From an uncultured Clostridia bacterium (GTDB lineage: Bacteria; Bacillota; Clostridia; TANB77; CAG-508), in contig CAKPRW010000019.1 of the NCBI GenBank assembly GCA_934183045.1, positions 1 to 21,092 of the forward strand: a stretch of 21,092 nt of DNA, written 5' to 3'. Of this stretch, positions 1 to 7,694 are shown in pieces. The position numbers and the translations under genes were made by a program. Every line of letters starts with the position of its first letter. Within the stretch, counting starts at the first letter, position 1. A model generated the notes under the pieces. It made no database searches and was not told where the DNA came from. It saw nothing but the letters and a program-made list of their open reading frames with translations.

Positions 1-952
1 ATGTAAGATAATTCATTGATGTAAAAGAACCTGATATTCCTATTTGCATAGGGCATACTTTTGCACAATAATTACAAGTTGTACATGGTATTAATGGTAT
101 ACTTTTTAATATTTCCTGTGCCTCTTTTATTGTTTCTTCTTCATCTTTAGATAATTTTGTAAAATCTTTCATATATGATAAATTATCTTTCATTTGATCT
201 ATATTACTCATTCCAGATAATACTGTAATTACTCCATCTAAATTTGCAGCAAATTTTATTGCCCAAGATGCTATTGAAACATTTGGATTTGCTTTTTTAA
301 ATACTTCCTTTACTTTTTCTGGTGGAGAACTTAACATACCACCTTTTACAGGTTCCATTATAATTACAGGTTTACCGTGTTTTCTTGCTACTTCATAGCA
401 AGCTTTTGATTGAATTGCTGGATTTTCCCAATCAGCATAATTTATTTGTAATTGTACAAATTCCATTTCCGGATGTTCTGTTAATATTTCATCCAATTCT
501 TCTGGTGTTGAGTGGAATGAAAAACCTGCATGTTTTATTTTTCCTTGTGCTTTCATATCTAATATCCAATTCCACATATCAAAATCGTCAAAAACTTTTG
601 TTCTTCCTTCTCCTAAATTATGTAATAGATAAAAATCAAAATATCCAGCTCCAGTTTGTTTTAATGAAGTTTCAAATTGTGATATTGCTTCTTCTCTTGT
701 TTTACAATTTATCCAAGCAGCATTTTTTGTTGCTAATTGGTATTTTTCTCTAGGATATCTTTCAACTAATGCTTGCCTTATTGCATCTTCACTTCCAGCA
801 TATGCCCATGCTGTATCAAAATAAGTAAAACCAGCATTTAAATATTCATCTACCATTTCCTTTGTTTGTTCTATATCTATTTTCCCATCTTTTTGTGGTA
901 ATCTCATTAGTCCAAACCCTAGTTTTTTAATCTCTTCTCCTAAATATGACAT
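1..952 (-). CDS. Aldo/keto reductase with C-terminal 4Fe-4S motif (3' end cut by window edge)
   Basis: The frame is open from an ATG at 952 to the left edge, giving 317 codons. The N-terminal part is an aldo/keto reductase TIM barrel with the catalytic tetrad visible: Asp46 and Tyr51 (FDTAWAY), Lys76 (LATKN) and His111 (YLLHNL). Near the edge a ferredoxin-like cluster, CTTCNYCAKVCP, supplies Cys290, 293, 296 and 300 for one [4Fe-4S] centre. This combination marks the COG1453-type oxidoreductases, which are usually about 370-390 residues, so roughly the last 60 are missing. The family reduces aldehydes or ketones with NAD(P)H and may exchange electrons through the cluster; the substrate cannot be read from sequence. 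A strong GAGGAGGAG ribosome site (958-966) fixes the start. The upstream promoter has MerR-family architecture, so the gene is probably induced by a small molecule or stress. No regulator gene is in view. Confidence 0.93.
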   Translation of the reverse strand, partial: MSYLGEEIKKLGFGLMRLPQKDGKIDIEQTKEMVDEYLNAGFTYFDTAWAYAGSEDAIRQALVERYPREKYQLATKNAAWINCKTREEAISQFETSLKQTGAGYFDFYLLHNLGEGRTKVFDDFDMWNWILDMKAQGKIKHAGFSFHSTPEELDEILTEHPEMEFVQLQINYADWENPAIQSKACYEVARKHGKPVIIMEPVKGGMLSSPPEKVKEVFKKANPNVSIASWAIKFAANLDGVITVLSGMSNIDQMKDNLSYMKDFTKLSKDEEETIKEAQEILKSIPLIPCTTCNYCAKVCPMQIGISGSFTSMNYLT

Positions 953-989
953 TTTTACTCCTCCTCGTTTGTTTTTTATTTACATATTC

Positions 990-1020
990 TTTATATCACT
1001 TCGAGTTAACTCCAAGTCAA
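990..1020 (-). promoter_or_regulatory. MerR-type promoter with dyad operator in a 19-bp spacer
   Basis: Read on the minus strand: TTGACT (-35, 1015-1020), a 19-bp spacer (996-1014), then TATAAA (-10, 990-995). A 20-bp dyad, ACTTGGAGTTAACTCGAAGT (998-1017), with one mismatched pair, fills the spacer. An over-long 19-bp spacer carrying a dyad is the hallmark of MerR-family activators, which twist the DNA to realign the two hexamers. The site lies 38 bp upstream of the reductase ATG, so that gene is the likely target. The regulator is presumably encoded elsewhere. Confidence 0.82.
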
Positions 1021-1090
1021 TACTTTTTTTAAAATTTAATAAATTTTAATTAGTTTTGTAATCTAAAATTTATTATAGCATTATAAATAT

Positions 1091-1119
1091 TTGCTATGAT
1101 TAGCCACTTATGCTATAAT
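1091..1119 (+). promoter_or_regulatory. Sigma-A-type promoter for the 151-aa gene
   Basis: TTGCTA (1091-1096), a 17-bp spacer, then TATAAT (1114-1119) with an extended TGC before the -10. It points to the plus-strand gene whose ATG is 45 bp further on, behind a GGAGGTG ribosome site at about 1153-1159. Confidence 0.65.
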
Positions 1120-1164
1120 TATATAGTATCTTTTGTTTTTATTACATAATGTTGGAGGTGAAAT

Positions 1165-1620
1165 ATGACACAGCAACATGATTCTCGGCAATTATTTTTG
1201 TCATGCCTCGAGAAAATTCGAACATTAAGAGGTGATTCCGATGTGTACCGGACGTTTTGGGATGAATTTGAAGTTCTACTTAATAATTATTCCCTTAATA
1301 ACGAATGGGAACGCATGGAAAATGACGATGTCGTCATTGGCGAAGTTTGGCAACAAAACATTGGAACTTTTTCGTATAAACATACTGAGCACAGATTTTC
1401 ATGTTTATATGTAGAATCCAAAGGACTTGCCATCAAGTCTCACGGGCATTATGAGCCAGCCAATTATGGAAAACAGTTTAGAAAAGTAAAGGAACTTTAT
1501 GTTTTTCCTGATGGTCATGTTCATGTATGCCGTAAGGATGCGACTCATCAACTTTTCAACAGTTTTGATGGTCCTATTTATGTTTTTTCCATTAAGATAT
1601 GTAGTAATGGTAAAATATAA
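1165..1620 (+). CDS. Small cupin-like protein of unknown function, 151 aa
   Basis: This is the only plus-strand gene in the window. It has its own extended -10 promoter, a TTGGAGGTGAAAT ribosome site and a strong terminator. I do not recognise a named family. The C-terminal half resembles a small cupin barrel: a His-x-His (SHGHYEP) followed by a Glu and a Gly-containing turn (KELYVFPDG), then a second block with a His-x3-Asn spacing (THQLFNSF) and a closing beta strand (GPIYVFSIKI). These could be metal ligands, but that is inference. The N-terminal 60 residues look alpha-helical and acidic, with no signal peptide. Base use differs from the neighbours: codons such as CCG, CGG, CTC, GTC and ACG appear here and are rare around it. 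This suggests recent transfer or unusual codon choice. It converges on valS. Confidence 0.8.
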   Translation: MTQQHDSRQLFLSCLEKIRTLRGDSDVYRTFWDEFEVLLNNYSLNNEWERMENDDVVIGEVWQQNIGTFSYKHTEHRFSCLYVESKGLAIKSHGHYEPANYGKQFRKVKELYVFPDGHVHVCRKDATHQLFNSFDGPIYVFSIKICSNGKI

Positions 1621-1647
1621 TAGAATGTCATCATCCTTAAACAGAAA

Positions 1648-1681
1648 AACCGTATTTTAGACTTCTGTCTAGAATACGGTT
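1648..1681. terminator. Bidirectional rho-independent terminator
   Basis: A 15-bp stem with one mismatch and a TTCT loop (arms AACCGTATTTTAGAC and GTCTAGAATACGGTT) lies between two convergent genes. T-rich sequence follows on the plus side (TTTATTATTATTTT), and GTTTTTCTG follows on the minus side. It can therefore end both the 151-aa gene and valS. Confidence 0.85.
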
Positions 1682-1690
1682 GATTTATTA

Positions 1691-4354
1691 TTATTTTAAG
1701 CTTTCTTCTACCTTTTTTAACATCTCTTGATATTTTATAAGTTTAGCTTTTTCTTCGTTTATTTTTGCTTCTGGAGCTTTATTTATAAATCCTGGATTTG
1801 ATAACATTTTTTCACATCTAGCCACCTCAGATTCTAAACGTTTCTTTTCTTCTTCTAGTCTTTTCTTTTCTTCTTCCATATCAATTAAATCTTCTAATGG
1901 CATATATAGTTCAATTCCTTCTTGCATAATTGATACACTATTTTCTGGTATTCCTGATTTGTCTTTTTGTATTTTTATCGAACTTCCAAATCCTAGTTTT
2001 AGTATGAAGTCTTGAGCCTCCATGATGTCTTTTTCATACTTTTCAGTTACAAATATTAATTCTGATTTTTTACTTGGATGTATATTCATATTTGCTCTTA
2101 CATTTCTTATTTCAGTTATTATTTGTTTTATTTTTTCTACTGTTTGTTCTTCATTACTATAATTTAATGTTTCTTTATATTTTGGCCATTTTGATATCAT
2201 TAAATCTTTATCATTATATCTTACTAGTTTTTCATAAATTTCTGATGTTACAAATGGCATAAATGGATGTAATAATTTTAATAATATTCCAAATACATAG
2301 TCAAGCACAAAACATACTCTTACTTTTTCTTCTTGATTTTCACTGTATAATCTTGATTTCACCATTTCTATATACCAATCACAAAATTCATTCCAAGTGA
2401 AACTATATATATTATCAAGTGCAACTCCTAAGTCGTAATTTTCTATGTTTTTAGTTACGTCTTTAATTACTTTGTTTAGTTTGCATATAATCCATTTATC
2501 TTCAATTGTTAAACTGTCTTCTTTAAAAGAATGTGTTTCTTTATTATAATTCTCCTCAAAGAATTTAATTACTTTTTCATCATCTACTAAATTCATTTTT
2601 ATAAATCTAGCAGCATTCCAAATTTTATTTGCAAAATTTGATGCTTGTTCTAGTTTTTCTGGCATATATCTTATATCATTTCCCATTGTTGTTCCAGAAA
2701 GTACAGAAAATCTTAATGCATCAGCACCATATTTTTCTATAATTTCTATTGGATCAATTCCATTTCCTAATGATTTAGACATTTTTCGTCCTTGAGCATC
2801 TCTTACTATTCCATGTATTACTACATCTTTAAATGGATTCATATCTGTAAGTTCTAGTCCTTGAGTCATCATTCTTGATATCCAGAATGTTATAATATCA
2901 TACCCTGTTACTAACACATTAGTTGGATAAAATGTTTTATAATCTTCTGTTTCTGTATTTGGCCATCCTAGTGTTGAGAAAGGCCATAGTGCTGAACTAA
3001 ACCATGTATCTAATGAATCTTCATCTTGATGTAATTTGTCAGAACCACATTTTTCGCATTTTTCTGGCATTTGTTTTGCAACATTCATATGTCCACATTC
3101 ATCACAATAATATACTGGTATTCTATGTCCCCACCATAATTGTCTTGAAATACACCAATCTTGAATATTATCTAACCAGTTAAAATACATTTTTTCGTAT
3201 CTTTTTGGAACAAACTTAACCTCATCATTTCTTACTGCATCTGCTGCTCTTTTTGCTAGATCTTTCATTGATACAAACCATTGCTCTGATACTCTAGGCT
3301 CAATAGTGCTATGACATCTATAACATTTTCCTACATTATGAGTATAATCTTCTGTTTTTACTAACGCTCCTATTTCTTCTAATTTTTTAACTATCAATTT
3401 TCTAGCTTCAATTGATTTTATTCCTTTATATTCTGGAACTAAATCTCCCATTATTGAACTATCATCAAATACTTCAACAATTTCTAAATTATGTCTTAAT
3501 CCAGCTTGATAATCGTTAGGATCATGTGCAGGTGTAATTTTAACACAACCTGTTCCAAATTCTTTTTCTACAAACTCATCACCAATTATTGGAATTTCTT
3601 TGTTCATTATTGGAAGAATACATTTTTTCCCTATCAAATCTTTATATCTCTCATCATCTGGGTGTACTGCAACAGCTGTATCACCTAACATAGTCTCTGG
3701 TCTAGTAGTAGCAACAATTATATACTCATCTGTATCTTTTATTTTATATCTAATATGCCATAAATGTGAAGCTTCATCTTCATATTCTACTTCAGCATCT
3801 GATATAGTAGTATGACAAGATGGACACCAATTTATCATCTTTTTCCCTTTATAAATTAATCCTTTATTATATAAAGCAATAAATTGTTCTAAAACTGCTT
3901 CTGATAGTCCTTCATCCATAGTAAATCTATTTCTATCCCAATCACAAGAACATCCCAACTTTCTTTGTTGTTGTTGAATAGTTCCGCCATATTCTTTTGT
4001 CCATGCCCAAGCTCTATCCAAAAACTGTTCTCTTGTAATATCAGCTTTAGTAAGTCCTTCTTCATTTTTCATTTTTTCTACAACCTTTACCTCTGTAGCA
4101 ATTGCTGCATGATCAGAACCTGGAAGCCACAAAGTATTATATCCCTGCATTCTTTTAAAACGAATCAAAACATCTTGTATAGTATCATCTAAAGCATGTC
4201 CCATATGCAACTTACCAGTTACATTTGGTGGTGGCATCATAATACAATAACTTTCCTTTGACTTATCCATACTAGGCTTAAAATATCCCTTAGCCTTCCA
4301 ATTCTTATACAACCTCTCTTCAAAATCCTTTGGATTATACTTTTCATTCAACAT
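1691..4354 (-). CDS. valS: Valyl-tRNA synthetase
   Basis: Class I aminoacyl-tRNA synthetase, 887 aa, normal length for bacteria. It charges tRNA-Val with valine in the cytoplasm. The HIGH motif is HMGH at residues 50-53, after PPPNVTG; KMSKS lies at 524-528. Between them is the CP1 editing insertion (TTRPETMLGDTAVAVHPDD), which hydrolyses mischarged Thr-tRNA-Val. Cysteine pairs (NWCPSC, YYCDEC, EKCGSD) suggest zinc-knuckle elements. After the anticodon-binding helical domain comes the C-terminal coiled coil (residues ~820-887, EEEKKRLEEEKKRLESE), which clamps the tRNA. The ATG at 4354 follows a GGAGGAGG ribosome site (4361-4368). The gene lies 100 bp downstream of the epimerase and no internal promoter is evident, so it is probably expressed from the upstream valine-type T-box transcript. 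Confidence 0.98.
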   Translation of the reverse strand: MLNEKYNPKDFEERLYKNWKAKGYFKPSMDKSKESYCIMMPPPNVTGKLHMGHALDDTIQDVLIRFKRMQGYNTLWLPGSDHAAIATEVKVVEKMKNEEGLTKADITREQFLDRAWAWTKEYGGTIQQQQRKLGCSCDWDRNRFTMDEGLSEAVLEQFIALYNKGLIYKGKKMINWCPSCHTTISDAEVEYEDEASHLWHIRYKIKDTDEYIIVATTRPETMLGDTAVAVHPDDERYKDLIGKKCILPIMNKEIPIIGDEFVEKEFGTGCVKITPAHDPNDYQAGLRHNLEIVEVFDDSSIMGDLVPEYKGIKSIEARKLIVKKLEEIGALVKTEDYTHNVGKCYRCHSTIEPRVSEQWFVSMKDLAKRAADAVRNDEVKFVPKRYEKMYFNWLDNIQDWCISRQLWWGHRIPVYYCDECGHMNVAKQMPEKCEKCGSDKLHQDEDSLDTWFSSALWPFSTLGWPNTETEDYKTFYPTNVLVTGYDIITFWISRMMTQGLELTDMNPFKDVVIHGIVRDAQGRKMSKSLGNGIDPIEIIEKYGADALRFSVLSGTTMGNDIRYMPEKLEQASNFANKIWNAARFIKMNLVDDEKVIKFFEENYNKETHSFKEDSLTIEDKWIICKLNKVIKDVTKNIENYDLGVALDNIYSFTWNEFCDWYIEMVKSRLYSENQEEKVRVCFVLDYVFGILLKLLHPFMPFVTSEIYEKLVRYNDKDLMISKWPKYKETLNYSNEEQTVEKIKQIITEIRNVRANMNIHPSKKSELIFVTEKYEKDIMEAQDFILKLGFGSSIKIQKDKSGIPENSVSIMQEGIELYMPLEDLIDMEEEKKRLEEEKKRLESEVARCEKMLSNPGFINKAPEAKINEEKAKLIKYQEMLKKVEESLK

Positions 4355-4368
4355 AACATTCCTCCTCC

Positions 4369-4438
4369 GGGATTTTGGGACGTTCCTTATTTTCCCTTTA
4401 AAAGGGATTTTGGGACGTTCCTTGTTTTCCCTTTTTTA
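4369..4438. repeat. Two tandem copies of a 35-nt GGGACGTTCC repeat upstream of valS
   Basis: Two head-to-tail 35-nt units (4369-4403 and 4404-4438) share GGGATTTTGGGACGTTCCTT, then TTTTCCCTTT, with only a few differences near the unit ends. Each contains a near-palindromic GGGACGTTCC, and the junction TCCCTTTAAAAGGGA is an inverted repeat able to form a hairpin. The block fills most of the epimerase-valS gap and ends just before the valS ribosome site. It resembles the small GC-rich intergenic repeats found in clostridial genomes. Any role in mRNA stability, attenuation or translation of valS is inference. Confidence 0.8.
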
Positions 4439-4454
4439 TTTTTCCTTTTATTTT

Positions 4455-5291
4455 TTATTCAAAAAATTCAACTTTATATTCACATTCGAATTTATCATTA
4501 GATTTTAGTTTTAATATATTTTCTTTATCTTTAAATTCACCATTTGAATCTATTTTGTCTGCAGTATTAAGCCAAGGTTCGATACAGACAAAGGGTGCTC
4601 CAATCTTTGACCATAATGCTAAATATGGAAAACCTGTAAAATCAAATTCTAATATTTTTTTATTTGTTTTTGTATTTCTTAAAACTACTTTTTTAGATTT
4701 TATATTTTTCATGATAATAGCATCTTGTTCAAATATATTTTTCGTTAAATAAATCTTATTGTCATTTAAAATATTTTTTCCTTTTTCTGTATCAACAAGT
4801 CCGTTTTTTAATTTAAAAAACTCTATCTTTTCTTCTTTTTCTATAAAATCTATCTCATATTCCTCTTTACTATAATCACAGATAAATGCGGGATGTCCAC
4901 CAAGTCCAAATATCATTTCTTCATTATCTTTATTTACAACTGTATATTTTGTTGATATTTTATTGTCTTTAATTTCATGGGTTACATATAACTCAAACTT
5001 AAAAGGAAATTTTTCCAATGTTTTATCATTGCTTTTCAAAACATATCTATGAATATTTGGTGTCTTTTCAATTGTTTCAAATTCCATATCTCTTGCGAAA
5101 CCATGCTGAGTCATTTTGTATGTATTTTTGTTAATTATTGTTTCTCCATTTTTTATTTGTCCTACAATTGGAAATAATACTGGTGCATGCCTATTCCAAT
5201 ACTCTTTTCCTTGATGAAGCATTTCTTTTCCATTAAATTTTATGCTCGTTAATTCTGCTCCTTCGCTTTTACTTTGTATTTCTAGTTTCAA
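4455..5291 (-). CDS. Aldose 1-epimerase family protein, LacX-like
   Basis: A 278-aa cytoplasmic protein of the galactose-mutarotase fold, in the shorter LacX-like branch. This fold interconverts alpha and beta anomers of sugars or sugar phosphates. Expected active-site residues are visible: His63 in QHGFARD, His133 in GLGGHPAF, and the likely catalytic Glu238 in CIEPW. Beta-strand-rich sequence surrounds them, and there is no signal peptide. The start is a TTG at 5291, chosen because a GGTGGGGA ribosome site lies 5-6 nt upstream and no better ATG fits. It is the first gene after the T-box leader, with valS next, so a sugar enzyme appears to be induced by valyl-tRNA shortage. The physiological substrate is unknown, and it could act mainly as a sugar-phosphate mutarotase. 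Confidence 0.88.
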   Translation of the reverse strand: MKLEIQSKSEGAELTSIKFNGKEMLHQGKEYWNRHAPVLFPIVGQIKNGETIINKNTYKMTQHGFARDMEFETIEKTPNIHRYVLKSNDKTLEKFPFKFELYVTHEIKDNKISTKYTVVNKDNEEMIFGLGGHPAFICDYSKEEYEIDFIEKEEKIEFFKLKNGLVDTEKGKNILNDNKIYLTKNIFEQDAIIMKNIKSKKVVLRNTKTNKKILEFDFTGFPYLALWSKIGAPFVCIEPWLNTADKIDSNGEFKDKENILKLKSNDKFECEYKVEFFE

Positions 5292-5365
5292 AAAATCCCC
5301 ACCTTCATTATATTAGTCCATTTTTTGATGATTTTTTATCCTTTTTGATATATTTTTATAATATC

Positions 5366-5634
5366 AAAAAACTCGCCCTGTATATAAGGGCGAGCTAAAT
5401 TACTCACGGTACCACCTTAATTATAATTTATTTATATTATGAAATAAATTACATCTTAATTAGTTTTTAACGCTACTTAAGCGGATATTCTTACTTATAT
5501 CGTAGTAGTTCAGAATATCGACAAAAAAGCTACCTTCAGTTTACCTTTTATTTAAGAAGCTCTCAGCCTATGACTTCTTTTCTCTTTAAATAAGTATATA
5601 CTTACTCCTCTTTTTTATTGTCTTTTAATATTAT
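5366..5634 (-). promoter_or_regulatory. T-box leader riboswitch, predicted valine (GUA) specifier
   Basis: On the minus strand the conserved T-box AAGGTGGTACCGTG lies at 5405-5418. Antiterminator: UAAGG, a UGGUACC bulge, GUGAG, loop, CUCGC, CCUUA. The competing terminator is an 8-bp stem CTCGCCCT/AGGGCGAG (5372-5394) followed by six Ts. In Stem I the basal helix AAAAAAG/CUUUUUU encloses an AGUA/GAA S-turn. After GAA comes one base and then GUA at 5531-5533, flanked as specifier codons are. GUA means valine, and the UGGU bulge fits discriminator A73 of tRNA-Val. Stem II (5484-5519) has its own AGUA/GAA turn. Uncharged tRNA-Val should favour the antiterminator and let transcription into the epimerase and valS. 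Confidence 0.93.
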
Positions 5635-5640
5635 GCTATA

Positions 5641-5668
5641 TTATTACACATTTTCGTTAAAATTTCAA
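5641..5668 (-). promoter_or_regulatory. Likely promoter of the T-box transcript
   Basis: TTGAAA (5663-5668), a 16-bp spacer ending in TGTG, then TAATAA (5641-5646) on the minus strand, about 25 nt before Stem I of the T-box. The -10 is imperfect and other TA-rich hexamers lie nearby, so the exact start is uncertain. Confidence 0.5.
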
Positions 5669-5706
5669 GTATTTTTATAGTTTTATTATAATAAACGAAA
5701 ATACTT
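5667..5706 (-). terminator. Possible terminator hairpin at the fucO 3' end
   Basis: On the minus strand an inverted repeat, AAGTATTTT paired with AAAATACTT plus an inner TTTAT/ATAAA, begins at the fucO stop codon. No clean U-run follows, and the hairpin overlaps the -35 of the T-box promoter. It may be a weak terminator only. Confidence 0.35.
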
Positions 5707-6871
5707 ACATAGCTTTTCTATATAATTCTATGAAATCTTCTTTTGTAACTTCTCTTGGATTACCTGGTTTACATGGATCTTTCATTGCTTTTTCTGCAAG
5801 CATTTCAAAATCTTCTTCTTTAGCTCCGTAATCTTTTATTGTTTGTGTTATACCAACTGCTTTGCTTAATTCTGATATCATCCATACAAATGTATTTATA
5901 ACATCTTGATCATTCAAGTTTGCAGCATCTGGTCTACCTATATTAATTAATATTTCTCTAAATCTTTGAGCTGTTGCTGGATCTTCTCCATTAAATCTCA
6001 TTACTGTTGGTAACAACATTGCATTAGCAATACCATGTGGAGTGTCATATACAGCTCCTAATTGATGGGCCATTGAGTGTACAATTCCTAAACCTACATT
6101 TGAGAATCCCATACCTGCAATATATTGCGCCATCCCCATCATTTCGATTGCTTCATCATCTTTGTCATTAACAGCTGCTGGCAAATATTTAAATATCATT
6201 TTTATAGCTTTCATGTGAAACATATCTGACATTTCATTATGAGCTGCTGTTATATATCCTTCAACAGCATGTGTTAATGCATCCATTCCTGTTGCTGCTG
6301 CTAAACCTTTTGGCATTGAAGCCATTAATTCTGAATCGACAATTGCTAATATTGGTATATCATTAGGATCAACACATACCATTTTTATTTCTGCATCTTC
6401 ATCAGTTATAACATAATTAATTGTAACTTCTGCAGCAGTACCTGCTGTTGTTGGAAGTGCTATTACTGGCATTCCTCTGTTTACTGTATTTGATGCTCCA
6501 TTTAATGACTTAATATCTGCTCTGTCTGGGTTTGTCATAACTATAGAAATTCCTTTTGAAGTGTCAATACTTGATCCTCCACCAACTGCGACAATAAGAT
6601 CTGCTTGTGATTCTTTACAAGCTTTTACTCCATCTTGAACATTTTTAATTGTTGGGTTTGGTTTTATTTCTGAATATAATTCATAAGGTATTTCTGCCTT
6701 ATTTAATACATCTTCAATTTTAGCAGTCACTCCTGCTTCTACTAAAGCTTTATCGCTTACTAAAAATACTTTTTTAAATCCTCTTTTTTTAATTTCGTTT
6801 GGAAGCTCTTCCCTTGCTCCTTTTCCAAAATATGATGTTTCGTTTAAAACAAATTTTGTTGACATTTTCAT
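5705..6871 (-). CDS. fucO: Lactaldehyde reductase-type iron alcohol dehydrogenase
   Basis: A 388-aa group III iron-dependent alcohol dehydrogenase. It closely follows the FucO pattern as I know it: a Ser-Asp-Lys NAD-selecting turn at 39-41, GGGSSIDTSKG (97-107), the characteristic LPTTAGTAAEVTINYVITDE, and CVDPNDIP. Predicted metal ligands are Asp197 and His201 (MDALTH), His265 (IVHSMAH) and His279 (TPHG). FucO reduces L-lactaldehyde to 1,2-propanediol during fucose or rhamnose fermentation, regenerating NAD. Related enzymes act on other small alcohols, so the substrate is likely but not proven, and no other fucose genes are in the window. Start may be ATG 6871 or ATG 6865; AAAGGAAG lies just upstream of both. 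It begins 12 bp after the 212-aa gene and is probably co-transcribed with it. Confidence 0.88.
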   Translation of the reverse strand: MKMSTKFVLNETSYFGKGAREELPNEIKKRGFKKVFLVSDKALVEAGVTAKIEDVLNKAEIPYELYSEIKPNPTIKNVQDGVKACKESQADLIVAVGGGSSIDTSKGISIVMTNPDRADIKSLNGASNTVNRGMPVIALPTTAGTAAEVTINYVITDEDAEIKMVCVDPNDIPILAIVDSELMASMPKGLAAATGMDALTHAVEGYITAAHNEMSDMFHMKAIKMIFKYLPAAVNDKDDEAIEMMGMAQYIAGMGFSNVGLGIVHSMAHQLGAVYDTPHGIANAMLLPTVMRFNGEDPATAQRFREILINIGRPDAANLNDQDVINTFVWMISELSKAVGITQTIKDYGAKEEDFEMLAEKAMKDPCKPGNPREVTKEDFIELYRKAM

Positions 6872-6883
6872 CTCTTCCTTTCT

Positions 6884-7522
6884 TTACATTTCTTTATAAT
6901 TTGTTGGGATATTAAATAGCTTATTATCTACTGTTTCTGAAAATTCGATTTTTAATAATTGCTCTGTATTTTCATCAACAATAGTTTTTATATATGCTAA
7001 GTTATCACCATCAAAATAAAATCGTGTTTTTGTATTCTCGTCATTTGCATTAATATTTCCAATATAAAAATTAGATATTCCTTTAAATTCTTCATATTTA
7101 TATTGTTTACCTTCAATTTTCTCTTTTCCTGAACTTGCTTCATTTTCTTTTATATCGGCTATCTGCATCTCAATAGCATACAAATCTGTTTCATTGTTTT
7201 CATAAGTATAATAAACTTTTTCGCTATCTTTTACTAAGTAAGTATTTCCATTTTTCACAATATATTTTGTATTTTTTCCTTGATATGTTGTTTCATTATA
7301 ACTTTCGTTATTGTTTTTAGAATACTTAACATTATTTTGATCATCTAGCCAACTTGTAAAACTATATGAACTTGTATTTTTTAGTTTTTCATAATAGTTA
7401 TTAAGTTTTCCTATTTCATCATTTGTAGTTTTCGATTTTGCAGTAAAATATATACCAACTGCTGATGCTAATATAACAATACTAACTATTATTAATATTA
7501 TTATCATTTTATTTTTTCTCAT
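6884..7522 (-). CDS. Membrane-anchored extracytoplasmic protein, unknown function, 212 aa
   Basis: Residues 6-27 form a single hydrophobic N-terminal segment with positive charges before it (MRKNK), so the rest should lie outside the membrane. It has no lipobox cysteine. The exported part is rich in Asn, Lys, Tyr and Glu, and is predicted mainly beta: repeated strands such as TKYIVKNGNTYLVKD, TRFYFDGDNLAYIKTI and LLKIEFSETVDNKLFNIP. This strand-turn pattern, ending in a 'YxxDGxxL...IEFSxxVDxxLFxIPxxY' block, recalls LolA/LppX-like lipoprotein folds, but that is a guess from pattern only. It has its own good promoter and a GAGGGGA ribosome site, and it lies immediately before fucO. The linkage to fucO is probably transcriptional rather than functional. 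Confidence 0.75.
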   Translation of the reverse strand: MRKNKMIIILIIVSIVILASAVGIYFTAKSKTTNDEIGKLNNYYEKLKNTSSYSFTSWLDDQNNVKYSKNNNESYNETTYQGKNTKYIVKNGNTYLVKDSEKVYYTYENNETDLYAIEMQIADIKENEASSGKEKIEGKQYKYEEFKGISNFYIGNINANDENTKTRFYFDGDNLAYIKTIVDENTEQLLKIEFSETVDNKLFNIPTNYKEM

Positions 7523-7557
7523 GTATTTTCCCCTCTTTCGTATAAAATTATAATTAA

Positions 7558-7586
7558 ATTATATCAATAATATTTTTATATTACAA
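7558..7586 (-). promoter_or_regulatory. Sigma-A-type promoter for the 212-aa gene and fucO
   Basis: Minus strand: TTGTAA (7581-7586), a 17-bp spacer, then TATAAT (7558-7563) preceded by TGA, making an extended -10. It sits 35 bp before the ATG at 7522. Confidence 0.7.
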
Positions 7587-7661
7587 TGCATTTTTTAAAA
7601 GTCATAAAATTGTAATAATTTATACTATATCCTTAATCTATCATATATTTATCTAATAGAA

Positions 7662-7689
7662 AAACACACAAAATTTAATTTGTGTGTTT
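7662..7689 (-). terminator. Terminator after the 250-aa membrane protein gene
   Basis: A perfect 11-bp inverted repeat, AAACACACAAA/TTTGTGTGTTT, with a 6-nt loop lies 5 bp after the stop at 7695. On the minus strand it runs into TTTTCTATT. Runs of T follow on the plus side too, but no plus-strand gene precedes it. Confidence 0.7.
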
Positions 7690-7694
7690 GTTTT

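Noticed and set aside
385..753. Plus-strand 122-codon frame rich in Leu/Phe
   Set aside because: It is antisense to the aldo/keto reductase, whose catalytic residues and Fe-S cysteines are all in frame. Leu/Phe-rich composition is typical of the opposite strand of AT-rich genes.
5484..5519. GAACTACTAC in the T-box leader as a Tyr (UAC) specifier
   Set aside because: It sits in a separate hairpin (GATATTCT/AGAATATC) with its own AGUA/GAA turn, as Stem II does. The GUA in Stem I is the one enclosed by the basal helix, and it agrees with valS downstream.
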